In this document: piece after piece, positions 36,513 to 45,634 of the stretch
How positions within the stretch are numbered: position 1 is the stretch's first letter
Layout: each line of letters starts with the position of its first letter
NCBI RefSeq assembly: GCF_900114265.1
Contig: NZ_FPKV01000002.1
Span: 248,001 to 312,000 of the forward strand
Direction of reading: 5' to 3'
Length of the DNA stretch: 64,000 nucleotides
DNA from: Flaviramulus basaltis
GTDB taxonomy: Bacteria > Bacteroidota > Bacteroidia > Flavobacteriales > Flavobacteriaceae
Notes under the pieces: model-generated
Told to the model about the DNA's origin: nothing
Databases searched by the model: none
Seen by the model: only the letters and a program-made list of their open reading frames with translations
Program-made: the position numbers and the translations under genes

Positions 36513-36950
36513 TTATCTCATTTTATCTAGCAGATTGCTTAATTGTTCTGCTTCTTGTTCATTTAAATTTTTAAATAATTCGTTATTTAAACTATTAGGA
36601 ATAGACTCTAATAAATCTTTACCTTTAGTTGTAATAGATATTTTTACCACTCGCCTATCATGTTTACATGGTAAGCGCTCTATATATTCTTTAGAATACA
36701 ATTTATCCATTAATCTAGTAGCATTTGGTGAACGCTCGATCATTCTATCTTTAATTACTTGAACGTTTAAAGGCTCTTTAGCACCATTTAAAATTCTTAA
36801 AATATTGTATTGTTGAGGAGAAATTCCATAAACTTTAAAAAATTCATTCTGGCTACTAGAAATCCAATTAGCAGTGTATAAGATATTTAGTAATGCCTTA
36901 ACTCTGTTATTTGGAAATTTAGAATTGATATCTTTACTTATGTCTCCCAT
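36513..36950 (-). CDS. MarR family transcriptional regulator
   Basis: A 145-residue winged-helix regulator with an N-terminal helix pair, recognition region ILRILNGAKEPLNVQVIKDRM and wing KHDRRVVKISITTKG, then a C-terminal dimer helix. No cysteine is placed in the N-terminal helix, so a Cys-based redox switch (OhrR type) is unlikely; a phenolic ligand is more probable. It sits between an FMN reductase gene (10 bp upstream) and a pirin gene (12 bp downstream), a common arrangement for a self-regulated stress operon. The predicted operators lie at 37524-37555. Confidence 0.9.
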   Translation of the reverse strand: MGDISKDINSKFPNNRVKALLNILYTANWISSSQNEFFKVYGISPQQYNILRILNGAKEPLNVQVIKDRMIERSPNATRLMDKLYSKEYIERLPCKHDRRVVKISITTKGKDLLESIPNSLNNELFKNLNEQEAEQLSNLLDKMR

Positions 36951-36960
36951 TTTATAATAA

Positions 36961-37491
36961 TTAAAGACTTTTTTGATATTGTTTTACAGAGTTTTTTAAT
37001 TGTGTATCTAAATCTTCGTTTACAATTTTTCCATCTTTAAAATTATCTCCAAAAAATGGTAATGAAAACGTTTCAATAATATTACCATCATGAAATGGGA
37101 ATCTACCTTTTGCAATTTCTAAAGCAGTTTCTCCTCCTCTACCTCCAGGTGAAGTTGCCATTAATAACATTGGTTTATCAAAAAACATTTTACCTTCAAT
37201 TCTTGTTAACCAATCAAAAAGGTTTTTAAAAACCGTTGCATATGTACCGTTGTGCTCTGCAAGAGATAAAACAATACCATCTGTTCCTTTTAAAATTTCT
37301 AAAAATTTATGTGCATCATCTGGGATTCCCTTATCATTTTCTAAATCTATACCATATAAAGGTAAATCATAATCGTTTAAATCTAAAATAGTTACATTAA
37401 CATCTTCTACTAAACTTGAAGCATAAGTTGCTAAATGTTTATTAATTGATTCTTTACTATTTGAACCTGCAAAGGCAATTATATTTTTCAT
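36961..37491 (-). CDS. NAD(P)H-dependent FMN reductase family protein
   Basis: A 176-residue flavodoxin-fold protein with AFAGSNSKESINKHLA at the start (FMN phosphate loop), the middle SLAEHNGTYATVFKNLFDW and TSPGGRGG near residue 117. The family reduces quinones, nitro or azo compounds, or chromate with NAD(P)H through FMN. First gene of a three-gene operon with MarR and pirin, behind a promoter with nested palindromes. Confidence 0.88.
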   Translation of the reverse strand: MKNIIAFAGSNSKESINKHLATYASSLVEDVNVTILDLNDYDLPLYGIDLENDKGIPDDAHKFLEILKGTDGIVLSLAEHNGTYATVFKNLFDWLTRIEGKMFFDKPMLLMATSPGGRGGETALEIAKGRFPFHDGNIIETFSLPFFGDNFKDGKIVNEDLDTQLKNSVKQYQKSL

Positions 37492-37511
37492 AGTTTTTAT
37501 TTATTGTTATG

Positions 37512-37542
37512 CAAATATAAGTAGAAAATATTTATTTTCCAA
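37512..37542 (-). promoter_or_regulatory. Promoter of reductase-MarR-pirin operon
   Basis: On the minus strand a -33 TTG (37540-37542) and -7 TATATTTG (37512-37519) with a 20-bp spacer match the Bacteroidota promoter. The leader is about 14 bases. Confidence 0.62.
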
Positions 37543-37555
37543 GGAAACTATTTCC
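37524..37555. promoter_or_regulatory. Nested palindromes, candidate MarR operator
   Basis: GAAAATATTTATTTTC is a perfect 7+2+7 palindrome (37524-37539) between the -33 and -7 boxes. TTTCCAAGGAAA (37536-37547) and GGAAACTATTTCC (37543-37555) overlap it and cover the -33 region. Occupation would block RNA polymerase. Confidence 0.5.
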
Positions 37556-37637
37556 ATGTTATATAATTTATGATTTCATTAAGAAACTCAATTATAAATT
37601 TTTGAAACTTTTGTACATTAGCACAAACTAAATATCA

Positions 37638-39266
37638 ATGGACATTAACTTCAATAAAAACGAAGATCATAATAAACTCTTACTATCAGAACTCAATAAG
37701 CACCTTGCTATAGTTAAGCTTGGTGGCGGAAAAAGTAAAATTGAAAAACATCATTCAAAAGGTAAAATGACTGCCAGAGAGCGTGTTAATTATTTATTGG
37801 ATGATAAAGCTAAATCTATTGAAATTGCAGTATTTGCTGGTGAAGACATGTATGAAGAACATGGTGGTTGTCCTTCTGGTGGTGTAGTTATAAAAATAGG
37901 ATATATAAAAGGCAAACAATGTATTGTTGTTGCTAATGATGCCACCGTAAAGGCTGGAGCTTGGTTTCCTATTACAGGAAAAAAGAACTTGAGAGCACAA
38001 GAAATTGCCATAGAAAATAAACTACCAATAATTTATCTTGTTGATTCTGCTGGTGTATATCTTCCAATGCAAGATGAAATTTTTCCAGATAAAGAACATT
38101 TTGGGCGTATTTTTAGAAATAATGCTATAATGAGTAGCATGGGAATTACTCAAATTGCTGCTGTAATGGGGAGCTGTGTTGCTGGAGGTGCTTATTTACC
38201 TATTATGAGTGATGAAGCTTTAATTGTTGATAAAACAGGGAGTATTTTTCTTGCTGGCAGTTATTTAGTAAAAGCTGCTATTGGAGAAACTATTGACAAT
38301 GAAACTTTAGGTGGCGCAACTACACATTGTGAAATTTCGGGAGTAACAGATTATAAAGCTAAAGATGATGCTGATGCTCTTGATACTATAAAGCGATTAA
38401 TAGATAAAATTGGAGATTATGATAAAGCTGGTTTTAATAGAAATGATGCTATAAAGCCAAAGGAAAATCCTGAAGATATTTATGGAATTATCCCAAAATC
38501 TAGAGCAGACCAATACGATATGTATGAGATCATTAAACGATTAGTTGATAACTCGGAGTTTGATGAATACAAAGCTGGGTACGGAAAAACAATTATTACA
38601 TGCTATGCTAGAATTGATGGTTGGGCAGTTGGTATTGTTGCCAACCAACGTAAATTGGTGAAAAACGCAAAAGGTGAAATGCAATTTGGAGGTGTTATTT
38701 ATAATGATAGTGCTGATAAAGCCACACGGTTTATAGCAAACTGCAACCAGAAGAAAATTCCGTTGGTATTTTTACAAGATGTTACTGGTTTTATGGTTGG
38801 TAGTAAAAGTGAGCATGGTGGCATAATAAAAGATGGTGCTAAAATGGTAAATGCGGTTAGTAATTCGGTAGTACCCAAATTCACCATTATTATTGGAAAT
38901 AGCTACGGAGCAGGTAATTACGCTATGTGCGGAAAAGCTTATGATCCAAGATTGATTGTAGCATGGCCAAGTGCAGAACTTGCTGTTATGAGTGGAAACT
39001 CTGCTGCAAAAGTATTATTACAAATTGAAAAAGCATCTCTTGAAAAGCAAGGTGAAAAATTCACAAAAGAAAAAGAAGAAGAACTTTACAATAAAATAAA
39101 AGATAGATATGACAATCAAGTGTCTCCATATTATGCTGCTGCACGTATTTGGACAGATGCTATTATTAACCCATTAGATACTAGAACTTGGATTAGTATG
39201 GGCATTGAAGCAGCTAACCACGCTCCTATTGAAAAGAAATTTAACTTGGGAGTTTTACAGGTATAA
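37638..39266 (+). CDS. Acyl-CoA carboxylase carboxyltransferase (beta) subunit, methylcrotonyl-CoA-type
   Basis: A 542-residue biotin-dependent carboxyltransferase. It has the N-terminal GGGKSKIEKHHSKGKMTARER start, a first crotonase-like half (HGGCPSGG, FGRIFRNNAIMSSMGITQIAAVMGSCVAGGAYLPIMSDEA) and a second half with GQ-type VTGFMVGSKSEHGGIIKDGAKM and NSYGAGNYAMCGKAYDP. The GSCVAGGAYLP segment and length fit the 3-methylcrotonyl-CoA carboxylase beta group, which acts in leucine breakdown. No biotin-carboxylase subunit is adjacent, so the acyl-CoA partner is inferred. Ends in a convergent terminator. Confidence 0.9.
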   Translation: MDINFNKNEDHNKLLLSELNKHLAIVKLGGGKSKIEKHHSKGKMTARERVNYLLDDKAKSIEIAVFAGEDMYEEHGGCPSGGVVIKIGYIKGKQCIVVANDATVKAGAWFPITGKKNLRAQEIAIENKLPIIYLVDSAGVYLPMQDEIFPDKEHFGRIFRNNAIMSSMGITQIAAVMGSCVAGGAYLPIMSDEALIVDKTGSIFLAGSYLVKAAIGETIDNETLGGATTHCEISGVTDYKAKDDADALDTIKRLIDKIGDYDKAGFNRNDAIKPKENPEDIYGIIPKSRADQYDMYEIIKRLVDNSEFDEYKAGYGKTIITCYARIDGWAVGIVANQRKLVKNAKGEMQFGGVIYNDSADKATRFIANCNQKKIPLVFLQDVTGFMVGSKSEHGGIIKDGAKMVNAVSNSVVPKFTIIIGNSYGAGNYAMCGKAYDPRLIVAWPSAELAVMSGNSAAKVLLQIEKASLEKQGEKFTKEKEEELYNKIKDRYDNQVSPYYAAARIWTDAIINPLDTRTWISMGIEAANHAPIEKKFNLGVLQV

Positions 39267-39300
39267 AAAAGAGCAACTATTTAGTCGCTCTTTTTTATTA
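39262..39300. terminator. Bidirectional terminator overlapping the carboxyltransferase stop
   Basis: AAAAAAGAGC and GCTCTTTTTT stems (further paired with one mismatch) around a short loop, starting in the last codons of the carboxyltransferase and touching the stop of the convergent VIT gene. Confidence 0.78.
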
Positions 39301-42300
39301 TACTTCTAGTTTCGCTACTATTTGTTTATCCTTTGATTTTGTTAACCTTATTATTTTCAATTCTTTAGTTTCATTAGGCTTACCAAAATTTCTAAACATG
39401 GTTACTTTCATAAAAGTAGGGTTTTCAATTTTTTGATATCTATCTCCGTAATAATTTACTTTAACAAAGTAAGTTCCTTCTTTAGCATACTTTAAAGTAA
39501 ACTCTTCTGGTCCAAAACCTTGTGTCATGTCTTGTGAAAGTTCGCCACCAATTTTTGTTTTTGAATGACTGTAAAAGCATTCTTCTAAATTAGGGTCAAT
39601 AATATGTAAGTCTATATCAGTATCATTATGATTCCAATCTATCAAAATTCTAACATCGAAAGTTGTATTAACCTCTTTCCTTTCATTAAGATTTTCTTTA
39701 TTAATTTTTAAATTATTTTGAATAAGTTTATTTATTTCATTTTTTGTGATTTTTTGTATTCCATCAAATTTTCTTCTATTATTATCTATATATATATCTT
39801 CACTAATAATACTATTTAAAAGATTAAAGGATTCTTGTGCTAAACCAATTTCTTGATATACTAAAGCTAAATCTCTATAAGATTGTGAATCTTCAGGACG
39901 CAATTTTAAAACCTGTGCGTAAATGTAACTTGCTAATCCATAATTATTTGTTTCTTCTAGTTTATAACCAAGGACTCTTAATAATTCATAATTATCAAAA
40001 TCTAATTCCGCAACATTAGTTAATATTCTAAGTTCATAATCATTGTTTTTCCATGTTCTAAAATAATCACAAACATCAATATAATATGCTGGTAAATGCC
40101 CATAAATATCTCTTTGTTTTAAATACGTTTCATAAGCTTTTTCTAAGGTTTTAGATTTATTCAACTCAGTTAAATAAGGCTGGTTTATAATATTTTCTTT
40201 TACTTTTAAACTACCTTTATATTTATTCTTTTTACTTTTTCTATTTATACTTCTATAATCTCTACTTCGTGCTCTATTATTAGATTTAGTCGTAATTACA
40301 ATTACACCATTTGAAGCTCTACTACCATATATAGCTGAACCAGAAATATCTTTAATTACATTTATACTTTCAATATCATTAACATTAATTACGTCATCAA
40401 TGTTGTCATTAACTGGTATGCCATCAATAACATATAAGGGTTGACCATTATTACGAATTGATGAACTACCACGAATAATAACATTTGGGCTAGAACCTAG
40501 TCTACCATTATTGTTTGTTATGTTTAGTCCAGCAACTCTACCTTGTAAAGCTTGAGCTATACTTGTATATCCACTATTACTTATCTCTTCTGTTTTAACT
40601 TCAGTTACTGAACCTGTTACATTACTTCTTGAAACCGTTCCATAACCTACAACAACAACTTCGTCTAAGGCTGAAGCATCTTCCTGCATAGATATATTTA
40701 TTGTATTAGATGAACCAACAGTAGTTTCTAAAGTTTGATAACCTATAAAACTAAATGAAAGCACAGAACCAGGAATAGCATCAATTCTATAATTACCATC
40801 AAAATCTGTTGTTGTTCCTATATTAGACCCTAGTAAGACTATATTGGCTCCTGGCAATGGCAAACCCGAACTATCTGTAATAATTCCTGAAATATTACCT
40901 CCCGAACTTGTAATTCTAGTTGGAACTTGTTCATCTTCTTCTATTTCTGTGTGAACTGACACAACCTTTTTACCTTTATTTCTATCAATAATTCTGTTAT
41001 ATTCTTCTAGTAATTCTTCTGGAGGTGTAATTTTATATCGAACATAATCCCAAACTGTTTCTAATACAATTAATGATGTATGATTACTTACTAAATTATA
41101 TAACATACTATGTTTTACAATATCTTCCTTATTTAAATCACTTTCTACTTGTAGTTCATTTAGCTTTTTTTGAGCCCAAATTCTTTTAACTAAAGAATTT
41201 GAAATATCAGAATTCAAATTAAAAGATATTGTTTGCGTCACATCTTTTCCATAACCAAAGTGTAATACAACAGAATCGTTATAATTGAAATTTTTACCAG
41301 AAAATGAAAAATCTTCTGAAACCGTTAATGGAGCTTTTGGATAAGCTTCAACTTTATCATTTGAAGACTCAAAGCTTAAAAATTTTAAAGATTGATATTT
41401 GACTTTATTTATCGATTCATCAATACTACCATTTTTTAAATTGATATACTTTCCATTTGTATATTCACAAATACTATTTAACTCACTATGGTTTGCTTTA
41501 ACAATACTATTGATAACAAAAATTGGCTGACTAGTATTTATAGATACATCACTTAAATTCTTCATACCATCAGAAAACATTAAAATTTCATCTGAAGAAT
41601 TATTTAAAAATAAGTTAGCGTATGATGTTCCACCATCATAAATTGTAGTTGTTAATTCGTTTTTAAGAATTGCCCAATTTCCATTATTAATTTTATAGAT
41701 TTTGTTTAATAATATATCATTGCTAAACTTTATCAACTCTACTTTTACATTATTCAAGTGTCTTAAATACTCATCTAAAAATGCTAGTTCTTTATTTAAG
41801 TCTCTAGCTTGCATTGATAATGATGCATCCCAATAAAGTGTAATGGATTTGGATTTTTTCCGTAATCTTTTTTCTGTATTTAAAGTTTTATACACATAAA
41901 AATAATCATCAAAAACTATTACTTTATTTTTATCATAATTCTGAGGAATTTTAATAATTAAAGACTCACTAGGCGTGTAATTTTTCTTTTCAAATTTTGC
42001 ATAATAGTTATTGTTTACTGATTTAAAACTGAAATTTTCAATTTTCCCTTTTGCAACTTCTGGTTTTAGTGGTTGATTGAATATGTTCATTTCTAGAACA
42101 TAATGATCTAAATTCTTCTTAAATCCAAGTGGTAAATGAAAATAATGTGCATCTTCACTTAAAATTAATTCTTGTTCGTGTGCTAAAACAACTCTTTTAT
42201 GACCTTTTGCTGGAATAGGATAAATTCTAGCTTTATAATTATTTCCTGTACCTTTTTCCAACAAAACTGGATCTACACGACGTCTTACCACGGCTTCAAA

Positions 42301-42606
42301 AGCAACGCGACCTTGCTCTTTTTCTACAACTACAGCTTCACGAAGTTTTCCGTTTACTTCTAGTGCCAATCGAGAAACATTTTGTCCTTCACCTAAAGGA
42401 AAAGCTAATTCTCCTTCTAAAATAGCATTGGTTGGATTATAAAATAACATATCATAAGTTGTAGTAGCTATATTGCCAACAACTTCTACTTTAATGTCTA
42501 ACGATGTAATACCTAATTTATCTTCTCCAACTTTAATAGATGGCATTTCTTGTGAAAATGTATTAATTGCTAGAAGCAAAAAAAGGAATTTAAATAGCGT
42601 TTTCAT
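39298..42606 (-). CDS. VIT-VWA / SusC-plug / TPR chimera
   Basis: A 1102-residue exported protein (signal ends near TFSQ, residue 19). Domains in order: a VIT (inter-alpha-trypsin inhibitor) domain at about 25-150; a von Willebrand A domain at about 255-380 with the metal-site motif DASLS (D260, S262, S264); a carboxypeptidase-regulatory-like domain at 571-650; a TonB plug of the SusC/RagA type at about 650-775 (VVVVGYGT, QALQGRVAGLNI, VIIRGSSSI, YVIDGIPV); TPR-like helices at about 820-950; and a C-terminal beta domain at about 983-1102 like the DUF2135 family. There is no beta-barrel after the plug. The start is preceded by two direct repeats 21 bp apart. Confidence 0.85.
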   Translation of the reverse strand: MKTLFKFLFLLLAINTFSQEMPSIKVGEDKLGITSLDIKVEVVGNIATTTYDMLFYNPTNAILEGELAFPLGEGQNVSRLALEVNGKLREAVVVEKEQGRVAFEAVVRRRVDPVLLEKGTGNNYKARIYPIPAKGHKRVVLAHEQELILSEDAHYFHLPLGFKKNLDHYVLEMNIFNQPLKPEVAKGKIENFSFKSVNNNYYAKFEKKNYTPSESLIIKIPQNYDKNKVIVFDDYFYVYKTLNTEKRLRKKSKSITLYWDASLSMQARDLNKELAFLDEYLRHLNNVKVELIKFSNDILLNKIYKINNGNWAILKNELTTTIYDGGTSYANLFLNNSSDEILMFSDGMKNLSDVSINTSQPIFVINSIVKANHSELNSICEYTNGKYINLKNGSIDESINKVKYQSLKFLSFESSNDKVEAYPKAPLTVSEDFSFSGKNFNYNDSVVLHFGYGKDVTQTISFNLNSDISNSLVKRIWAQKKLNELQVESDLNKEDIVKHSMLYNLVSNHTSLIVLETVWDYVRYKITPPEELLEEYNRIIDRNKGKKVVSVHTEIEEDEQVPTRITSSGGNISGIITDSSGLPLPGANIVLLGSNIGTTTDFDGNYRIDAIPGSVLSFSFIGYQTLETTVGSSNTINISMQEDASALDEVVVVGYGTVSRSNVTGSVTEVKTEEISNSGYTSIAQALQGRVAGLNITNNNGRLGSSPNVIIRGSSSIRNNGQPLYVIDGIPVNDNIDDVINVNDIESINVIKDISGSAIYGSRASNGVIVITTKSNNRARSRDYRSINRKSKKNKYKGSLKVKENIINQPYLTELNKSKTLEKAYETYLKQRDIYGHLPAYYIDVCDYFRTWKNNDYELRILTNVAELDFDNYELLRVLGYKLEETNNYGLASYIYAQVLKLRPEDSQSYRDLALVYQEIGLAQESFNLLNSIISEDIYIDNNRRKFDGIQKITKNEINKLIQNNLKINKENLNERKEVNTTFDVRILIDWNHNDTDIDLHIIDPNLEECFYSHSKTKIGGELSQDMTQGFGPEEFTLKYAKEGTYFVKVNYYGDRYQKIENPTFMKVTMFRNFGKPNETKELKIIRLTKSKDKQIVAKLEV

Positions 42607-42666
42607 AATAGTTAGTTTTTAAGTTTTACATAAAACTACTATCAAACGATATGATATAAAACCAAC

Positions 42667-42699
42667 AATGAGGGAAGTATACTTTTGAATGAGGGAAGT
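42667..42699 (-). promoter_or_regulatory. Direct repeat pair upstream of VIT chimera gene
   Basis: AATGAGGGAAGT occurs at 42667-42678 and again at 42688-42699, exact copies with a 21-bp period, i.e. two helical turns. They stand 60-90 bp before the VIT gene ATG. This layout is typical of LytTR-type response regulator sites. Confidence 0.55.
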
Positions 42700-42701
42700 T
42701 A

Positions 42702-42735
42702 AAAAAAGGGCTAAACTTTCGTTTAGCCCTTTTTT
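42702..42735 (-). terminator. Terminator of sppA
   Basis: AAAAAAGGGCTAAAC and its perfect 15-bp complement with loop TTTC; T-run on the minus strand. 17 bases beyond the sppA stop. Confidence 0.88.
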
Positions 42736-42751
42736 AAATACTATGTACTTA

Positions 42752-44515
42752 TTATTTTATATCTGTACTGTATGGAAATAATAATTGGATTCCTTTTTTC
42801 TGTTTTAAAGCTTTAATCTCTTTATATATTTTATAACTTTCCTCTCCTAACTCTTCTTTTAGAATAGTTTCTTTAGCTTTTACTAAACCAAAATTTTCAA
42901 GCATTTTTTCTAGATCCTTTTCGAAAACAGGAAATTCTTTTGTTCTATAATCTTGAATGTCTGCTGCTTCGGCTGCACGTTGCAATGCTAAATCTAATCC
43001 ACCTAATTCATCAACTAAACCGTTTTTCAAAGCATCTGTACCCGTCCAAACTCGCCCTTGAGCAATCGCTTTAACGTCATCTTGCTTCATATTTCGGCCA
43101 TTTGCCACTCTACCTGTAAACAATTCATAAATATCTACAATACCTTCTTTTATGAACGCTCTTTGCTCATCATTTAACGGTTCGAAAAAACTATAGGTTA
43201 CAGCATTTTTGTTTGTAATAACTTGCTCTGCATTAATACCCATATTATCGGCTAACTGTTTTCCATTTGGTAACACACCAAAAACACCAATACTACCTGT
43301 TATAGTTGTTGGTTCTGCTATAATTTTATCGGCATTACAAGCTATATAGTAACCTCCTGAAGCTGCTAAATCTCCCATAGAGACTATTACTGGTTTTACT
43401 TTTTTAGTAAGTTCTATTTCTCTCCAAATAAGTTCACTAGCTAATGCACTTCCACCAGGTGAGTTTATGCGTAGTACAACAGCTTTTATTTTATCATCTT
43501 CTCTAGCCTCTTTTAAAGATCTATTCATAGCGCCTTGACCAACAGTATTCACGTCGCCTTCACCATAAATAATATCTCCTTCTGCATAAATAATTGCTAT
43601 TTTATTTTTTGCTGAATAGTTTTTCACTTTGGTTGCAGTATATTTTGCATAATCTTTAACAGATATGAATTTTAAATCCGTTTTAGAGTCTGTTCCAACG
43701 GCTTGTTTCATTCCGTTTAGGTACTCATCATAATAGCCTATTTTATCTACAAGTAGAGAAGATTTTGCTAAAATTGGATTTCTAGCTAACAAACTGTCTG
43801 CAATAATATTTAATCTATCTACAGGAATATTTCTGCTGTTAGAAATGTCTTGTTTTATTTCATTCCAAAGTGAATTTAGATACACAGAAATTTGTTCCCT
43901 GTTATCATCACTCATTTTATTTTCTAAAAAAGGTTCTACAGCACTTTTGTATTTACCAAAGCGAACAACCTCCATTTTAAGTCCTGTTTTTTCTTGAAAA
44001 TCTTTAAAATATAATTGCTCAGAATATAACCCTTTAAATTCCATCATGCCTGCTGGATTAATATAAATGGTATCTGCTACAGAACTTAAATAATAGTCTT
44101 TCTGCGTATAAATATCTGAATAAGCCATTACGAATTTACCCGATTCCTTAAACTTTAATAAAGCACCTCTTAATGCTTTTGTTTGAGAAATCCCAGCATT
44201 AATAAAGCTATTAGTTATCGAAATCCCTTTTATTTTATCATCTGTGGCGGCATAATTTATGGCGTCAATGATATTGAAAAGACCATTTTTTTTATCTTCA
44301 TTTAAAAAAGGATAATCTTCAAAGACTGTTTTTCCGGCATAATCCTTTATAGGGAAATCTAAAGTTAATTCTAAAACAGAATTAGGTTTTACTTTAACAA
44401 CATCATCTGAACTCCCTCCAAATAAAGCACCTAATAATATTAGACCAAAAAAACAGATAATTAAGAATACAAAGATTCCTGTTACTGTTGATAAAACACG
44501 TTTTATAAAATTCAT
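42752..44515 (-). CDS. sppA: Signal peptide peptidase SppA (67K type)
   Basis: A 587-residue membrane-anchored serine protease with a single N-terminal membrane helix (about 8-32) and two ClpP/crotonase-like halves. The general base is K190 in FGKYKSAVEPF and the nucleophile S386 in LAASGGYYIACNAD, in the same Ser-Lys arrangement as Escherichia coli SppA. It degrades cleaved signal peptides in the membrane. A second conserved block is SPGGSALAS (about 362). Monocistronic, closed by a strong terminator. Confidence 0.94.
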   Translation of the reverse strand: MNFIKRVLSTVTGIFVFLIICFFGLILLGALFGGSSDDVVKVKPNSVLELTLDFPIKDYAGKTVFEDYPFLNEDKKNGLFNIIDAINYAATDDKIKGISITNSFINAGISQTKALRGALLKFKESGKFVMAYSDIYTQKDYYLSSVADTIYINPAGMMEFKGLYSEQLYFKDFQEKTGLKMEVVRFGKYKSAVEPFLENKMSDDNREQISVYLNSLWNEIKQDISNSRNIPVDRLNIIADSLLARNPILAKSSLLVDKIGYYDEYLNGMKQAVGTDSKTDLKFISVKDYAKYTATKVKNYSAKNKIAIIYAEGDIIYGEGDVNTVGQGAMNRSLKEAREDDKIKAVVLRINSPGGSALASELIWREIELTKKVKPVIVSMGDLAASGGYYIACNADKIIAEPTTITGSIGVFGVLPNGKQLADNMGINAEQVITNKNAVTYSFFEPLNDEQRAFIKEGIVDIYELFTGRVANGRNMKQDDVKAIAQGRVWTGTDALKNGLVDELGGLDLALQRAAEAADIQDYRTKEFPVFEKDLEKMLENFGLVKAKETILKEELGEESYKIYKEIKALKQKKGIQLLFPYSTDIK

Positions 44516-44558
44516 GATTTTATTTATATATGAAAGCTAAAATTTAACTCTTAAAAAC

Positions 44559-45629
44559 TTATATGTTTTTTAATGCTAATGTTTTTTCCCTGTGAATCTT
44601 CCCTGAAGCAGTTTCAATAAATTTTGCTATAGTTATGACTTCTTTAGGTTTTTCGTATTTATCTAAAACATCAAAAACCGATGTATCAAAATCAGGATCT
44701 TTTTTTTCGATAACTAAAACTAGTTTTTCACCTAAAGTATCATCTGGTTTGGATGCAACAAAAAACTCTTCTTTTATTTTATTTTTAAGCTTTTTTTCTA
44801 TTTGTTCTGGAAATAATTTAATGCCTCCAGAATTTATAACATTATCGAAACGCCCTAACCATTCAAAGCTTTTTTCTGAGTGAACTTTTACAATATCATT
44901 TGTAATAATTTTATCTTTAGAAAGATGCGGTGCGTCTATGACTAAACAACCTCTATCATCCACTGAAACTGTAATATCTGGTAATGTTTTAAAATATTTA
45001 TCAGCCTCTGAATCATTAAAATTATTTAGCTTTTTTATTGCAATATGAGATACCGTTTCTGTCATACCATATGTTTCATAAACATGTGGTTTTTTGTCTT
45101 TTATCGATTCAATTATTGGTTCTGAAACTTGCCCACCACCAACAATTACTGTTTTAATACTTTTTAAGTATTTAGCAAAGTGTTTAAGTTGCATTGGTGT
45201 AAAAGCACAAAAAGCATAATCCTTTTCATAATCAATTAATGGAAGTGCTTTAGGCTCTACCATATCTAATTCAAGCCCCAAGATAATGGCTCTAACAATC
45301 ATCATTTTACCTGCAATAAAATTTGATGGCAAACAATGTAAAACTTTATCTCCTGGTTTTAAATTAAAAAAATCTCCTGTGGCAATGGCGGAATTAACCA
45401 TAGCTTCTTTCTTTATTTCAAGACTTTTTGGCTTACCTGTAGATCCTGAAGTTTGCACCTTAACATAATCTTTGTTATCTAACCAATCAAGTAAAAAATT
45501 ACCAAGTTCTTGTTGGTAACTTAAACCTTCTTTTACATAACTATAGGCAACCTCCATAAGGTCATCATACTTATAATTTAAACCATCTAGTTTAAATTTT
45601 AAATGAACATTGGTATAATTTGGCATCAT
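44559..45629 (-). CDS. menE: o-Succinylbenzoate-CoA ligase
   Basis: A 356-residue short AMP-forming ligase. The AMP-binding motif is QTSGSTGKPKSLEI (near residue 59), the second core motif is YETYGMTETVSHIA and the hinge has LGRFDNVINSGGIKLFPEQIEK. It activates o-succinylbenzoate with CoA before ring closure by MenB. It is the last gene of the menB-menA-hydrolase-menC-CPBP-menE operon, starting 5 bp after the CPBP protein. It is shorter than the usual 450-500 residues, as is common in Bacteroidota. Confidence 0.92.
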   Translation of the reverse strand: MMPNYTNVHLKFKLDGLNYKYDDLMEVAYSYVKEGLSYQQELGNFLLDWLDNKDYVKVQTSGSTGKPKSLEIKKEAMVNSAIATGDFFNLKPGDKVLHCLPSNFIAGKMMIVRAIILGLELDMVEPKALPLIDYEKDYAFCAFTPMQLKHFAKYLKSIKTVIVGGGQVSEPIIESIKDKKPHVYETYGMTETVSHIAIKKLNNFNDSEADKYFKTLPDITVSVDDRGCLVIDAPHLSKDKIITNDIVKVHSEKSFEWLGRFDNVINSGGIKLFPEQIEKKLKNKIKEEFFVASKPDDTLGEKLVLVIEKKDPDFDTSVFDVLDKYEKPKEVITIAKFIETASGKIHREKTLALKNI

Positions 45630-45634
45630 AATTT

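Noticed and set aside
37790-38011. Minus-strand frames within the carboxyltransferase gene
   Set aside because: Overlap conserved coding sequence of the plus-strand enzyme; composition is that of an antisense shadow.
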